From Pseudonocardia sp. CNS-004 (GTDB lineage: Bacteria; Actinomycetota; Actinomycetes; Mycobacteriales; Pseudonocardiaceae), in contig MKJV01000068.1 in assembly GCA_001942185.1 (NCBI GenBank), positions 186,001 through 250,000 of the forward strand: DNA of 64,000 nucleotides. Direction: 5' to 3'. Shown here one piece after another: positions 20,380-29,260 of the stretch. A model generated the notes under the pieces. That model searched no databases. It was not told where the DNA came from and saw only the letters and a list, made by a program, of their open reading frames with translations. How positions within the stretch are numbered: the stretch's first letter is position 1; each line of letters opens with the position of its first letter. The position numbers were made by a program, and so were the translations under genes.

Positions 20380-20766
20380 GTGGTCCTGCGCGGCGAGATC
20401 GCATTCGACACAGCGCCGCTCGTACGGGGGCAGCTGCTCGAGACGGCTCGGCATTCGTCGCTCGACCTCGTCGTCGATCTGTCCAGGACATCATTCCTCG
20501 ACTGCTCCGGCATGGCCACGATCGCCGCTGCCCGTGATGCCCTTGGCGCACGCGGCCGTTCACTGGTCCTGCGCGGCGCACACGGAGTCGCGCACCGGGC
20601 ACTCGCCATGACCGACCTCGCCGAGTTGCTCGAGGACGACTGCGGGGCAGGTCCAGACCCCAGCGGTCATCAGCGCACAGGGCCGCTCACCTCGCCGTGT
20701 GGATCTCCCACTGGTCCTCGCCGATCGCCCGGAGGAGGAGAGAGCGCGTGCTCACGACAATCCTGA
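20380..20766 (+). CDS. STAS-domain protein (anti-sigma factor antagonist-like)
   Basis: The conserved core LDLVVDLSRTSFLDCSGM matches STAS anti-anti-sigma factors. The Ser of DCSG is the usual phosphorylation site, and the GRSLVLRGAHG strand follows. The start is uncertain: GTG at 20380 is the only start after an in-frame stop at 20347, and it leaves the domain a few residues short at the N-terminus. The 40-residue Pro/Gly-rich tail runs into the next gene. No partner kinase is adjacent. A direct-repeat box lies upstream, linking it to the local two-component system. Confidence 0.65.
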   Translation: MVLRGEIAFDTAPLVRGQLLETARHSSLDLVVDLSRTSFLDCSGMATIAAARDALGARGRSLVLRGAHGVAHRALAMTDLAELLEDDCGAGPDPSGHQRTGPLTSPCGSPTGPRRSPGGGESACSRQS

Positions 20767-21215
20767 TCGTGATCGTCGCGCTGGTGGCGCTGCTGATCGC
20801 CACCGGCGTGCGCCCGGTGCAGCAGTACCAGCGCGGCGTCGTGCTGCGCTTCGGCCAACTGCTGCCCCAGGTCCGTCAGCCTGGCCTGCGCACGATCGTG
20901 CCGATCGCCGACCAGATGGTGAAGGTGCCCGTGCAGACGGTCGTCCTCGACGTCCCGCCCCAGGGCGCCATCACGAAGGACAACGTCACGGTCAGCGTGG
21001 ACGCCGTCGTGTACTTCCGGGTCACCGACCCGGTGAAGGCGGTGGTGAACGTCGAGGACTACGTCGGCGCCATCTCGCAGGTCGCCCGCACGTCTCTGCG
21101 ATCGGTCATCGGCCGGGCCGACCTGGACACCATGCTGTCCGATCGCGAGCAGGTGAACGCCGAGCTGCGCGCGGTACGGCCGGCGCACCGATCAGGGGAC
21201 GCGCGATCGCGGTGA
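20748..21215 (+). CDS. SPFH/stomatin-like membrane protein, truncated
   Basis: GTG at 20748 preceded by a strong GGAGGAGG. One N-terminal membrane helix (LTTILIVIVALVALLIATGV) is followed by the band-7 core: GVVLRFGQLLPQVRQPGLR, DNVTVSVDAVVYFRVTDP, and ARTSLRSVIGRADLDTMLSDRE. Homologues have 250-300 residues; this one loses homology after ~145 and stops at 155. The lost part normally carries the coiled coil for oligomers. No reading frame downstream restores it, so a genuine truncation is more likely than a simple missing base. Confidence 0.7.
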   Translation: MLTTILIVIVALVALLIATGVRPVQQYQRGVVLRFGQLLPQVRQPGLRTIVPIADQMVKVPVQTVVLDVPPQGAITKDNVTVSVDAVVYFRVTDPVKAVVNVEDYVGAISQVARTSLRSVIGRADLDTMLSDREQVNAELRAVRPAHRSGDARSR

Positions 21216-21307
21216 GCAGCTGCCTGACCGTTGTTGCGAGGATGCTCCCCCGCTCATGGCGCGCCGGTCCCGCCGATCGCGGCGAGCTCCTGTCTTCTCC
21301 TGGGTTT

Positions 21308-21323
21308 CTGACGAACACCTGAC
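21308..21323 (-). promoter_or_regulatory. 11-base direct-repeat box 2
   Basis: CTGACGAACACCTGAC on the plus strand (TGTCAGGTGTTCGTCAG on the minus) repeats CTGAC exactly 11 bases apart. It lies 112 bases before the four-helix membrane protein at 21435, in the opposite orientation to boxes 1 and 5. Confidence 0.55.
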
Positions 21324-21434
21324 AACCTCGGTCGGTACCGGATTCCGATGTGGGAGCACCCGCAGCGCGGGGACACCAGCAGTGTCGCCGCGGGGACGCT
21401 CTCCCGTGGCCCCTCCCACGTCATGGAGGTTCCG

Positions 21435-22184
21435 ATGTTCCTGACCGCGCGCATCCTGGGCCTGACCCTCGTCTCGCTGTTCGTGGCCGTGGGTCTCGTC
21501 GTCGCCGGCACGGCCCTCCCCCTGACCATCGCCCTCGGAGTACTGGCGGCCTTGGGGGCGCTGTGCATCCGGCAGGAAGCGCCCCGGGCGGCGACCCTCC
21601 GTTCCAGGTTTAGCCACGTCGGGCTCGCGGTCGGGACCGCCCTCGGGTTCGTGGGCGTCGTGTACACCGTGATCGGGATGATCGCCGTACTCGGTGGTGC
21701 GGCCACTGCGGTGGCCGCGGTCGCGGCGTTGGCGCTGCTCGGCTACCGACACAGGCGGCGCGCCACGGTGCGGGATGCCGACCCCGTCGCCGGGTGCGGG
21801 GCGGACTCCGGCGATGTGGCACAGGTGGCCTCCGAGAACGCCCGCACCGACGTCCGTGTCCGCCGACCGATGCCCCCTGATCCGGCCGCCCTGTCCACGG
21901 CTGAGCTCTGTCGCGCTTGGCGGGTGAGCTACCTCCTGCTCCAGGGAACACGGTCCCTGGAGCAGCTCGAGGACACCGCCGAGCTCCGACAGCGCTACCT
22001 GGACGAGCTGGCCAACCGCGATCCGGAGGGGTTCTGCCGGTGGCTCGACGACGGCGCCCGGGCCGCAGGCGACCCGTCCCCCTACGTCAACCCGTCCGGC
22101 CGACTCGACCGGGACGAGGACCAGGCTGCCTGGCGCCCGCCGCGGCCCGGTCCGTCCCCCGGCCCCGCGGAGGGCAGCTCGTGA
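21435..22184 (+). CDS. Membrane protein with C-terminal conserved helical domain, unknown function
   Basis: ATG with GGAGG seven bases upstream; 249 residues, intact. The N-terminal half has four predicted membrane segments (LTLVSLFVAVGLVVAGTAL, then a pair around 60-110). After a polar linker comes LCRAWRVSYLLLQ...RQRYLDELANRDPEGFCRWL, a helical module I recognise from uncharacterised actinobacterial proteins. No catalytic motif is seen. A direct-repeat box upstream places it in the putative stress regulon. Confidence 0.7.
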   Translation: MFLTARILGLTLVSLFVAVGLVVAGTALPLTIALGVLAALGALCIRQEAPRAATLRSRFSHVGLAVGTALGFVGVVYTVIGMIAVLGGAATAVAAVAALALLGYRHRRRATVRDADPVAGCGADSGDVAQVASENARTDVRVRRPMPPDPAALSTAELCRAWRVSYLLLQGTRSLEQLEDTAELRQRYLDELANRDPEGFCRWLDDGARAAGDPSPYVNPSGRLDRDEDQAAWRPPRPGPSPGPAEGSS

Positions 22185-22354
22185 TGCGCGCAGCGCGCGG
22201 CGTGGTGCTGCGGGTCCTCACCGGGAGCGACCTGTCGGACCTCCTCCAGCCCGCTCCTGACGATGAGTGCCCGCGGCCGTCGGACCGGCGAGCGCGAGCC
22301 GTCCCGCCGGCGCCACCGGCCGCCCCACGCGTCGGATCGCAAGCCGGTACCTGA
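22184..22354 (+). CDS. Small coupled ORF, hypothetical
   Basis: An ATG overlaps the previous stop (TGATG), giving 56 residues: RAARGVVLRVLTGSDLSDLL, then a Pro/Arg-rich tail. Translational coupling is the only support; codon bias cannot separate it from noise at this length. The second copy of box 3 begins just after its stop. Confidence 0.3.
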   Translation: MRAARGVVLRVLTGSDLSDLLQPAPDDECPRPSDRRARAVPPAPPAAPRVGSQAGT

Positions 22355-22368
22355 CGATGCACTGACGA
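22351..22368 (-). promoter_or_regulatory. 11-base direct-repeat box 3
   Basis: CTGACGATGCACTGACGA: two exact CTGACGA copies 11 bases apart, immediately after the small ORF. The nearest clear target is the lipoprotein-MMPL operon at 22876, which also has box 4, so a tandem arrangement is possible. Confidence 0.55.
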
Positions 22369-22875
22369 AGTGCCGCCGGCAGGCTTCGTGATCCCCATTC
22401 CGGCCTGGGGGCAGGCTAGAACTGCGGTGGTGGCCGGCGCCCCCGCACTGCAGGAGTCGGGGTCCGCGGACGACCGGCGCGTGAGCCGACTGGGGAGCCC
22501 GCTCACTCGGCGAGGCGCCCGGATCCCGAGCAGACCCTGCACCCGGGGCCGCCAGCCACCACCCCACAACCGCCAGTGCCGTCACCGCCAGGCCGGGTAG
22601 CTACTCGGCGTGGACCATCCGAGCGACCTGGTGGGAGGGTGCCCGTGACGGGAGTCGAGCCGCACGTGCTGCCCCGCGTCCGGTCCTTCCGGCCGGCGAT
22701 CCAGCTGCACCACCCCCACCTCCGGTCGCGTGTCCGGGACGCGAAGTGCGACCCGTCGAGCGACTGACGGGAACGACAGGACACCGTCAGGTCCCGGGCC
22801 TCCGACCTGCGCGAACAGCGGGTAGCCGACCGGTGGAACGGGGACCGGCCCCGTCGCACGTCCGAGGAGCACCAC
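22355..22875. other. Intergenic region without a supported gene
   Basis: 521 bases. Short open frames exist on both strands but none has a ribosome site, a domain or coherent composition. The region holds direct-repeat boxes 3 and 4 and probably the promoter of the lipoprotein-MMPL operon. Confidence 0.6.
22774..22791 (+). promoter_or_regulatory. 11-base direct-repeat box 4
   Basis: CGACAGGACACCGTCAGG: 7-base copies with one mismatch, 11 bases apart, 85 bases before the lipoprotein gene and facing it. Confidence 0.55.
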
Positions 22876-23521
22876 ATGTCCGCACGGAATCCCGCCCGGC
22901 GTGGTCGCAGCCGCATCGTCGCCGCGCTCGTCGCGTCCGCCGCACTCGCGTTCGCGGGCTGCGCGGGTGACGACGTCCCGGCAGCGCCCGCCCCGGCCCC
23001 CGCTCCGGCGCCCCCTGCCGCACCACCGGCACCCGACGCCACCGACCCGCCTGCGGACGAGGCGACGGTGGCCTGGACCGGGACGGTCTGCAGCTCCGTC
23101 GCGCCGGTCGTCGAGACGCTGCGTACCCCACCGCCGGTCGACTTCACGAACGCGGAGGCCACGCGCGACGCCTACCAGGCCTACGTCGACGCCACGCTCC
23201 AGGCGCCCAGGAAGCCCTGCGGCAGGTGGAGGCCGCCGGGCCGCCGCCGGTCGAGGGCGGCGAGGAGCTCGCCCAGGAGGTGCGCAGCCAGATCGAGGAC
23301 CTCACCGAGGACCTCGACGAGGCCCGGGCGCAGCTCGAGCGGACCGACCCGAACGACATCGGCGCGATCGGGCAGCTGTCGCCGCCGTCGGGAACATGAT
23401 GGGGTCGGTGGGCAACAGCGCCCAGGCCATCGGGCAGCTCCGCGTGGACCCGCGCCTGGACTCCGCGTTCGAGCGCGCCCCGGAGTGCCAGCAGCTGACC
23501 GCGACCGGGGAGCCGTCCTGA
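22876..23521 (+). CDS. Secreted lipoprotein, unknown function
   Basis: ATG start. The leader RRGRSRIVAALVASAALAFAGC ends in a lipobox (FAGC), followed by a Pro/Ala linker and a helical domain rich in Gln and Glu (EELAQEVRSQIEDLTEDLDEARAQL, likely coiled coil). The last part carries VGNMMGSVGNSAQAIGQL and a C-terminal Cys. Two frame changes near 23203 and 23383 are each cured by restoring one G in GGCC-like runs. It precedes a membrane protein and an MMPL transporter, so it may serve that exporter at the cell surface. Confidence 0.7.
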
Positions 23522-23568
23522 CCAGCGTGCGGCCCGCGGCCGTGGGCCGAGGGCCGGATCGGTGAGCG

Positions 23569-24201
23569 ATGCCCTTCTCGGAGCTGGCGCTGGTACCGAG
23601 CCGCAGCACCATCCGCTGGTGCGACGCGGCCGCGCTCGTCGCGATCGCGGTGTTCGCCGCGCTCGGCACGGCCGCGGGTCTGCACCTCACGGCGCTCGCC
23701 GACCTGCACCGCACCCTGGGGCAGGCTGCGGAGACCCTTGACGTCACCGCCGCCACGGTCGCCGGTATGGCGGACGTGCCGTTCGTGGGGGACGACGCAG
23801 GGCGGCTGGCCGGGAGCATCGGCGCCGCCGCCACGGAGCTCCGCGCCGGCGCCGCGGCCCTCGACGATCGCCTGCAGGCGCTCGGGCTGATCGCGGGCGC
23901 AGCGGTGACCGCCGTCCCGGTGGTGCCGCTGGTGGTACTGGTGTACGCGCCGCTGCGGCTCGCGCGGAGCCGTGAGTTGCGGGCACTGCGCCGCATGCTC
24001 GCCGGCCCTCCGGATCCGGCGCTCGTCGAGCACCTCGCGCGGTCGGCGGTGCACCGGCTCCCGATCCGGCTGCTGCACCGGACGAGCCGCTGCGCGTGGG
24101 TCGACCTGGCCCGCGGACACCACGCGCCGCTGGCGACGGCCGAGCTCCGCCGGCTGGGCGTCCGCACACCGGCCCGGCTCGCACCGCCTCCGGGGAGGTG
24201 A
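23569..24201 (+). CDS. Two-helix membrane protein associated with MMPL transporter
   Basis: 210 residues. One membrane helix lies near residues 20-42 (AALVAIAVFAALGTAAGL) and another near 105-128 (LIAGAAVTAVPVVPLVVLVYAP), separated by an extracellular helical segment. A basic cytoplasmic tail follows, with repeated Leu/Arg (RELRALRRML). No family name comes to mind. It lies eight bases before the MMPL gene and is almost surely cotranscribed with it. Confidence 0.7.
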   Translation: MPFSELALVPSRSTIRWCDAAALVAIAVFAALGTAAGLHLTALADLHRTLGQAAETLDVTAATVAGMADVPFVGDDAGRLAGSIGAAATELRAGAAALDDRLQALGLIAGAAVTAVPVVPLVVLVYAPLRLARSRELRALRRMLAGPPDPALVEHLARSAVHRLPIRLLHRTSRCAWVDLARGHHAPLATAELRRLGVRTPARLAPPPGR

Positions 24202-24208
24202 GAACGCG

Positions 24209-26431
24209 GTGGGCGACGCCCCGGGCCGCGACCACCCGGGCAATGCCGCCGGCCGGTGGTTCGCCGACGTCGTCGTCGGGCGGCCGTGGGCGGTCCTCGC
24301 CGCCGTCGCCGCCGCTGCCGTGGCGGCGGTGCTGCTGCTCCCGGGCTTCGGGGCCGCAGGCGCCGGGCTGTCCGGTCTCGTCGGGCAGGGCAACCCGGCG
24401 ATCGAGGCCCAGCGCGCCGCCATCGAGCGGTTCGGCCTGCCGCTGCTCAGCCGCACGGTCGTCGTCCAGCGCCACCCGGACGGGCTCGACCCCGCCACCC
24501 AGACCGAGACCGTCGTGCGCGCGCTCGAGCTCGACTGGCGGAGCCTGGCCACCGGCGGCGCCCCGGGTGGCGAGCTGCTGCTGGCGTACCCGCTGATCAA
24601 CAACCCGCTGCTGTTCCCGAACGCGCCGGAGCAGGGCACCACCATCGTCACGTACCTGTTCATCGCACCGACGGCCAATCTGGGCGAACAGGACGTCATC
24701 GCCCGGGACTACGCGCAGAGCCTCGGGCAGCCGGAGGGCGGGTTCGTCGGGGCAACCGGGACGATCCCGCTGCAGGCCGCCCAGGGGCGCATCGTCGTCG
24801 ACGTGCTCCCCGTGGTCGAGGTGGCCACGCTCGCCGCCATCTCGCTGATCGTCGGACTGCACTTCCGTTCGGTCGCGGCGCCGGGGATCACGCTCGTCAC
24901 CGCCGCGGCCGGGTACCTGCTGGCGGACCGGGCGATCGGACTCTTCGGGGCGGCCACCGGGGCCGCCGCACCCAGCCAGCTGCAGCCGGTGGTCGTCGCG
25001 CTCATGCTCGGGATCAGCACCGACTACTCGATCTTCTTCCTGTCCGGGATGCAGCGCAGGCTGCGTGCGGGCACCGCACCTCGGGCCGCCGCCCGCGAGG
25101 CGGTGGCGGAGTACCTCCCGATCGTCGTGGTCGCCGGTCTCACCGTGGCCGCAGGGGTCGCGACGCTCGCCGTCGCCGAGTCGGCGCTGTTCCGCGCCTT
25201 CGGTCCCGGGCTCGCACTCACGGTCCTCGTCGGGCTCGCCGTGTCGACGACCGTCGTCCCGGCACTGATGGCGCTGCTCGGCCGCTTCGCCTTCTGGCCG
25301 CGGCCCGGCGCGGTCCCCGGCCCGGCGGCGGGTCCGCGCCACGGCCCGGTCACGGCCCGCGTGCTGCGGATGGTCCGCAGCAGGCGCCGGGCCGCCGTCA
25401 TCACCGCGTCCGGCGTCGCGCTACTGGCGCTCGCCTCGGTTCCGCTGGCCGGGCTGCGGGCCTCGGTCTCGCCGATCGCGGCGCTGCCTCCCGACGACCT
25501 GGTGCGCGTGGCCGCCGAGGGCGCCGCCGAGGGCTTCGCTCCCGGCATCATCGCCCCCACCGCCCTCGTCGTGGCCGACCCGGGCATCACGGGCCGCACC
25601 GCGCAGGTAGCCGAGCTCGAGCGGCTACTCGCGGCGCTGCCACCCGTCGCGGGCGTCCTCGGGCCATCCGACCAGCCGATCCCCGAGGAGCTCGGCCTGT
25701 TCTCCGCCCCCGGCGGGAACGCGGTGCGCTTCCTGGTGGTGCTCGACGAGGACCCGCTCAGCGCAGCAGGCATCGACGCGCTGCGCGACGTCCGCAACCG
25801 CATGCCCGGCCTGCTCACCGCCGTCGGCATGGCCGGTGCCGAGACCTCCTACGCCGGGGACACCGCACTCGGGCTCTCCCTCGTCGACACCGCCGCATCC
25901 GACCTCGGACGGGTGGCGATCGCGGTCCTGCTCGTGGACCTGCTGCTGCTCGCCTGGTTCCTGCGCGCCCTCGTCGCCCCGCTCTACCTGCTCGCCACGA
26001 GCGTGCTGGCCGTCGGCGCGAGCCTCGGCCTGACCACCTGGTTCTTCCAGGACGTCCTCGGCCGCGACGGACTGGTGTTCTACGTCCCGTTCGCCGCCGC
26101 GATCCTGCTCGTCTCGCTCGGCTCGGACTACAACATCTTCATCGCCGGCTACATCTGGGAGGAGGCGCGCCGCCGCCCGCTCCGCCAGGCCGTCGCCGTG
26201 GCGGTGCCGCGGTCCGCGCGCGCCATCAACGCCGCCGGCGTCACCCTCGCTGCGAGCTTCGGCCTCGTCGCCCTCGTGCCGGTCGCACCGTTCGAGGAGC
26301 TCGCGTTCGCCGTGGCCGTCGGTGTCCTCGTCGACGCGTTCCTCGTGCGGTCCGTGCTCGTCCCCGCGCTCGTCACCCTCGTCGGGCCGGTCAGTGCGTG
26401 GCCCGCGGGAGCCCGGAGTGTCGGGGCCTGA
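24209..26431 (+). CDS. MMPL/RND-type transporter
   Basis: GTG with GGGGAGGTG upstream; 740 residues, intact. Two homologous halves, each with one helix, a large outside domain and a five-helix bundle. The proton-relay positions stand in GISTDYSIFFLSG (first half) and GSDYNIFIAGYIWEEARRR (second half), the standard MMPL Asp-Tyr motifs. Such proteins export lipids or peptides in mycolate and related actinobacteria using proton-motive force. With the lipoprotein and two-helix protein upstream it forms a three-gene export operon behind direct-repeat boxes 3 and 4. Confidence 0.9.
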   Translation: MGDAPGRDHPGNAAGRWFADVVVGRPWAVLAAVAAAAVAAVLLLPGFGAAGAGLSGLVGQGNPAIEAQRAAIERFGLPLLSRTVVVQRHPDGLDPATQTETVVRALELDWRSLATGGAPGGELLLAYPLINNPLLFPNAPEQGTTIVTYLFIAPTANLGEQDVIARDYAQSLGQPEGGFVGATGTIPLQAAQGRIVVDVLPVVEVATLAAISLIVGLHFRSVAAPGITLVTAAAGYLLADRAIGLFGAATGAAAPSQLQPVVVALMLGISTDYSIFFLSGMQRRLRAGTAPRAAAREAVAEYLPIVVVAGLTVAAGVATLAVAESALFRAFGPGLALTVLVGLAVSTTVVPALMALLGRFAFWPRPGAVPGPAAGPRHGPVTARVLRMVRSRRRAAVITASGVALLALASVPLAGLRASVSPIAALPPDDLVRVAAEGAAEGFAPGIIAPTALVVADPGITGRTAQVAELERLLAALPPVAGVLGPSDQPIPEELGLFSAPGGNAVRFLVVLDEDPLSAAGIDALRDVRNRMPGLLTAVGMAGAETSYAGDTALGLSLVDTAASDLGRVAIAVLLVDLLLLAWFLRALVAPLYLLATSVLAVGASLGLTTWFFQDVLGRDGLVFYVPFAAAILLVSLGSDYNIFIAGYIWEEARRRPLRQAVAVAVPRSARAINAAGVTLAASFGLVALVPVAPFEELAFAVAVGVLVDAFLVRSVLVPALVTLVGPVSAWPAGARSVGA

Positions 26432-26457
26432 CGAGAACGGCAGCTACTCGCAACGGA

Positions 26458-26471
26458 TTGCATTTCTGCAA
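26458..26471. promoter_or_regulatory. Short palindrome upstream of copper-storage-like gene
   Basis: TTGCATTTCTGCAA: perfect 5-base arms around four bases, the only AT-rich spot in the 123-base gap before the Cys-rich gene at 26555. It may be an operator or promoter element. It does not match a copper repressor pattern I know. Confidence 0.35.
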
Positions 26472-26554
26472 CCAAGAGGCCGTGATCCGGACTGCCGGCC
26501 CTCTCGGCGGGTATCCGGGCGCGGCCAGCGGACTGCGACAGGACGGAGCCGGCC

Positions 26555-26962
26555 ATGACCCACGCTGCAGCGATGCTCGAGACGTACCCCGCGGACCTCG
26601 GCGGCGCCGACCTGCAGAAGCTCGCGACCTGCATCCAGGAGTGCTTCTCCTGTGCACAGAGTTGCACCGCGTGCGCCGATGCGTGCCTGAGCGAGGAACA
26701 GGTCGCGGAGCTGACCAAGTGCGTTCGGTCGAACCTGGACTGCGCGGACATCTGCGACACGACCGGCCGTGTGCTGTCGCGGCACACCGGCTACGACGCG
26801 AACCTCACCCGCGCCGTGCTCGAGGCGTGCGTGCAGGCGTGCAAGTCCTGCGGCGACGTCTGCGCCCAGCACGGCGAGATGGGCATGCAGCACTGCCAGG
26901 TCTGCGCCGATGAGTGCCGACGGTGCGAGACGGCCTGCCGAGAGCTGATCGCCACCCTGTGA
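26555..26962 (+). CDS. Cys-rich four-helix copper-storage protein (Csp/DUF326-like)
   Basis: 135 residues with 18 Cys, mostly spaced CxxC or CxxxC on helices: ECFSCAQSCTACADAC, CVQACKSCGDVC, HCQVCADECRRCETAC. This is the pattern of cytosolic Csp3-type four-helix bundles that bind many Cu(I) ions in the core. No signal peptide, so cytoplasmic. Most other genes nearby lack Cys-rich stretches. It sits 224 bases before a PCuAC-like lipoprotein gene, which hints at local copper handling. Confidence 0.88.
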   Translation: MTHAAAMLETYPADLGGADLQKLATCIQECFSCAQSCTACADACLSEEQVAELTKCVRSNLDCADICDTTGRVLSRHTGYDANLTRAVLEACVQACKSCGDVCAQHGEMGMQHCQVCADECRRCETACRELIATL

Positions 26963-27124
26963 TCGCCTGGCAGTTCACGGAGCCTGCCTCCGGCAGCGGC
27001 CACTTCCTCGGCCGCCCCGGCGAGCCCCTTCTCCCCACGGGCCGACAGCGCGACCGCCGCGCCCCGCTCGGCGACGCGGCGCGATACCCGGAGCGTGCAG
27101 GAATGCCCGGTCCCGCACCGCCAC

Positions 27125-27142
27125 CGACAGACGATCGTCAGG
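27125..27142 (+). promoter_or_regulatory. 11-base direct-repeat box 5
   Basis: CGACAGACGATCGTCAGG: one mismatch between 6-base copies 11 bases apart, 44 bases before the lipoprotein at 27186 and facing it. This is the closest box to a start codon in the set. Confidence 0.55.
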
Positions 27143-27185
27143 CACCGCTTCGTCGCCGGCGTCCGGATCGGGGTACGCGCACCGT

Positions 27186-27749
27186 ATGACCGTTCACCGC
27201 CGCTGCCGGCCGCTGCTCGCCGCGATACTGCTGCTCGTCGCCACGGCGACGGCTGCCTGCGGCAGCGGCCAGATCTCCCAGACCGCCGAACAGGTCTCGC
27301 CATGGGCCGGCGGTGAGGTCGGCGAGATCGCGGTTCTCGACGTGGCGTTCCCGTTCCGACCACCGGTCGCGGGCAACGAGGTGTACGGGGTCGGCGAGAT
27401 CGCGCCGCTCTCGGTCACGATCGTCAACCACGGCGATGCGGCCGACCGGCTCGTCCGGGTGAGCAGCCCGATCGCGAGCTCCGGGGTGGTCGCCGAGGGC
27501 CTCGTGATCCCCGGCGGGCAGACCCTGACGGCCGGGCAGCAGGGGCCGGTGGCCGGCCTCGACGTCTCCTACGAGAACGATGCCGGCCTCATCGCGCTGG
27601 CCGGGCTGTCGGAGCCGATCCGGTCCGGCCTGACCTACCCGGTGGTCTTCGGGTTCGAGCGGGCCGGGGACGTGCGCATCGACGTCCCGGTCGATCTCCC
27701 CGACTTCCCCCGCCGGGAACCGCACGCCTTCTACCGGGCGAGCCGTTAG
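27186..27749 (+). CDS. Secreted lipoprotein, PCuAC/LpqE-like
   Basis: 187 residues from ATG. The leader PLLAAILLLVATATAAC ends in a lipobox. The body has the beta-sandwich signature of the PCu(A)C/LpqE group: NHGDAADRLVRVSSPIA, GLVIPGGQTL and PVVFGFERAGDVRIDVPVD. Family members carry copper to respiratory oxidases, but I do not see the full Met/His ligand set here, so the metal role is uncertain. Intact frame, box 5 upstream. Confidence 0.7.
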   Translation: MTVHRRCRPLLAAILLLVATATAACGSGQISQTAEQVSPWAGGEVGEIAVLDVAFPFRPPVAGNEVYGVGEIAPLSVTIVNHGDAADRLVRVSSPIASSGVVAEGLVIPGGQTLTAGQQGPVAGLDVSYENDAGLIALAGLSEPIRSGLTYPVVFGFERAGDVRIDVPVDLPDFPRREPHAFYRASR

Positions 27750-27880
27750 TCCGCGTCACCGGGTTCCAGGCCTCCCGCCCGCGGCAGCTCGACGATCGAG
27801 GCCTTCAACCGATCCCCCGCCGCGCCACCAGAGCAGCGACCGCCAGAAAGCGGTGCCGCCGGGATCCTGACGCGAAACCA

Positions 27881-29248
27881 TCACCGGTCCGCCGTCCGGT
27901 CAGTCGACGACGACCGCGCGCCGCCGCCAGGTCGGTCCTCGATCCACACGCGGCCCCGGAGATGGCGAATGTGCTGCGCAACCAGCGCGAGTCCGAGCCC
28001 GCTCCCCCCGCCCTGCCCTCGTTGGCCCGCCTGGACGCCGCGAGCGAAGCGCTCGAACACCCGCTCCCGCAGCTCCTCGGGAACGCCTGGACCCGTGTCG
28101 TCGACCTCGAGGCGGGCGCATCCACCCGCTCGCAACACGGCCACCCGCACCGCGCCTCCCGCGTACCGGTCGGCGTTGTCGAGCAGGTTGGCGACGATGC
28201 GGTCGAGCCGGCGCCGGTCGCCCTGCACCAACGGCGCCGGCTCCTCGACCTCTACCGACTCCGACGCGCGCGACCGCGCGGCGAGAACGTTGTGCACCAG
28301 ATCGCCCAGGTCCACGATCTCGCCGGCCGGTCCGTCGGTCTGCTGATCATCACGGGAGATCTCGAGCAGATCGACCACCATCCGCTCGAACCGTGCCACT
28401 TCCGAGAGGAGGAGGTCGAGGGCCTGGCCGGCAGTTCCGGTGAGCTCACGGCGACGACGCCGGAGCACCGCCGCGGCGTTCGCCATCGTCGTGAGCGGCG
28501 ACCGCAGCTCGTGGCTCACGTTCCCCGCGAACCGCACGTCACGCCGGACGCGCGCCTCCAGGGCCTCGGCCGTGTCGTTGAAGGCCGACGCGAGCGCGGC
28601 GAGATCGCGGTCGCCGTGGTGCGGAAGGCGGGTCTGCATCTCCCCGCTCGCGAAGCGCGACGCGGCGGCCGTCAGCTCGGTCAGCGGGCGCAGGGCACGC
28701 CGGCTCGCCCAGGCGCCGAGCGCGAAGCCCAGCAGACCGCTCGACGCGGCGCCGGCCACGAGGACGGTGCCGAGGAACCTCAGCGTTCGATCCAGCTCCA
28801 GGAGCGGGAAGAGCTCGACGAAGATGTCGGACCCGGTCCCGGTCTCGACGGCGACGGCCATCACCGGGACCCGCTCCACCACGAGCCGCTGGCTGGCCGG
28901 AACGCCGCCGGCGGCCTGCTCCAGCAACGAGTCGGGCAGCAAGGCCGGGTCGATCCGACGTCCGCTGGTGATCCATCCCCCGGACCGCAGGAGCAGCACC
29001 GAGGACGGGGACTCGGAGCTCAGCCCGGCGAGCAACTCGTCGAGACCCTCCGACCCGGTCCGCAGAGAGTTCGCGACGAGCAGGGCGTTGACCTCGGCCT
29101 GGCGCACGGTGCTCAGCTCGCGCTGGCGCAGCATGTAGTCGCTGGCGAGATTCCAGGTCGCGGCGGCGAGGATGCCTGTGAGCAGCAGCGCGCCCAGCCC
29201 GAAGGCGGTGGCCACCCGCCAGCGCAATGCGAGCCGCACGATGTGCAC
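27881..29248 (-). CDS. Sensor histidine kinase, HAMP/HisKA type
   Basis: GTG start 12 bases after the response-regulator stop. One membrane helix at residues ~15-33 and another at ~158-180 bracket an outside sensor domain, followed by HAMP (SRRALRPLTELTAAASRF). The H-box is AGNVSHELRSPLTT (His246), the N-box NLLDNADRYA (~355), then DDTGPGVPEE and GSGLGLALV. As sequenced the last codons run past a stop that a single restored base would place at 27900-27902 (VVVD end). Resembles CseC/MprB-type envelope sensors. Cognate regulator lies directly upstream. Confidence 0.9.
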   Translation of the reverse strand: MHIVRLALRWRVATAFGLGALLLTGILAAATWNLASDYMLRQRELSTVRQAEVNALLVANSLRTGSEGLDELLAGLSSESPSSVLLLRSGGWITSGRRIDPALLPDSLLEQAAGGVPASQRLVVERVPVMAVAVETGTGSDIFVELFPLLELDRTLRFLGTVLVAGAASSGLLGFALGAWASRRALRPLTELTAAASRFASGEMQTRLPHHGDRDLAALASAFNDTAEALEARVRRDVRFAGNVSHELRSPLTTMANAAAVLRRRRRELTGTAGQALDLLLSEVARFERMVVDLLEISRDDQQTDGPAGEIVDLGDLVHNVLAARSRASESVEVEEPAPLVQGDRRRLDRIVANLLDNADRYAGGAVRVAVLRAGGCARLEVDDTGPGVPEELRERVFERFARGVQAGQRGQGGGSGLGLALVAQHIRHLRGRVWIEDRPGGGARSSSTDRTADR

Positions 29249-29260
29249 ACGGGCCTCGTC

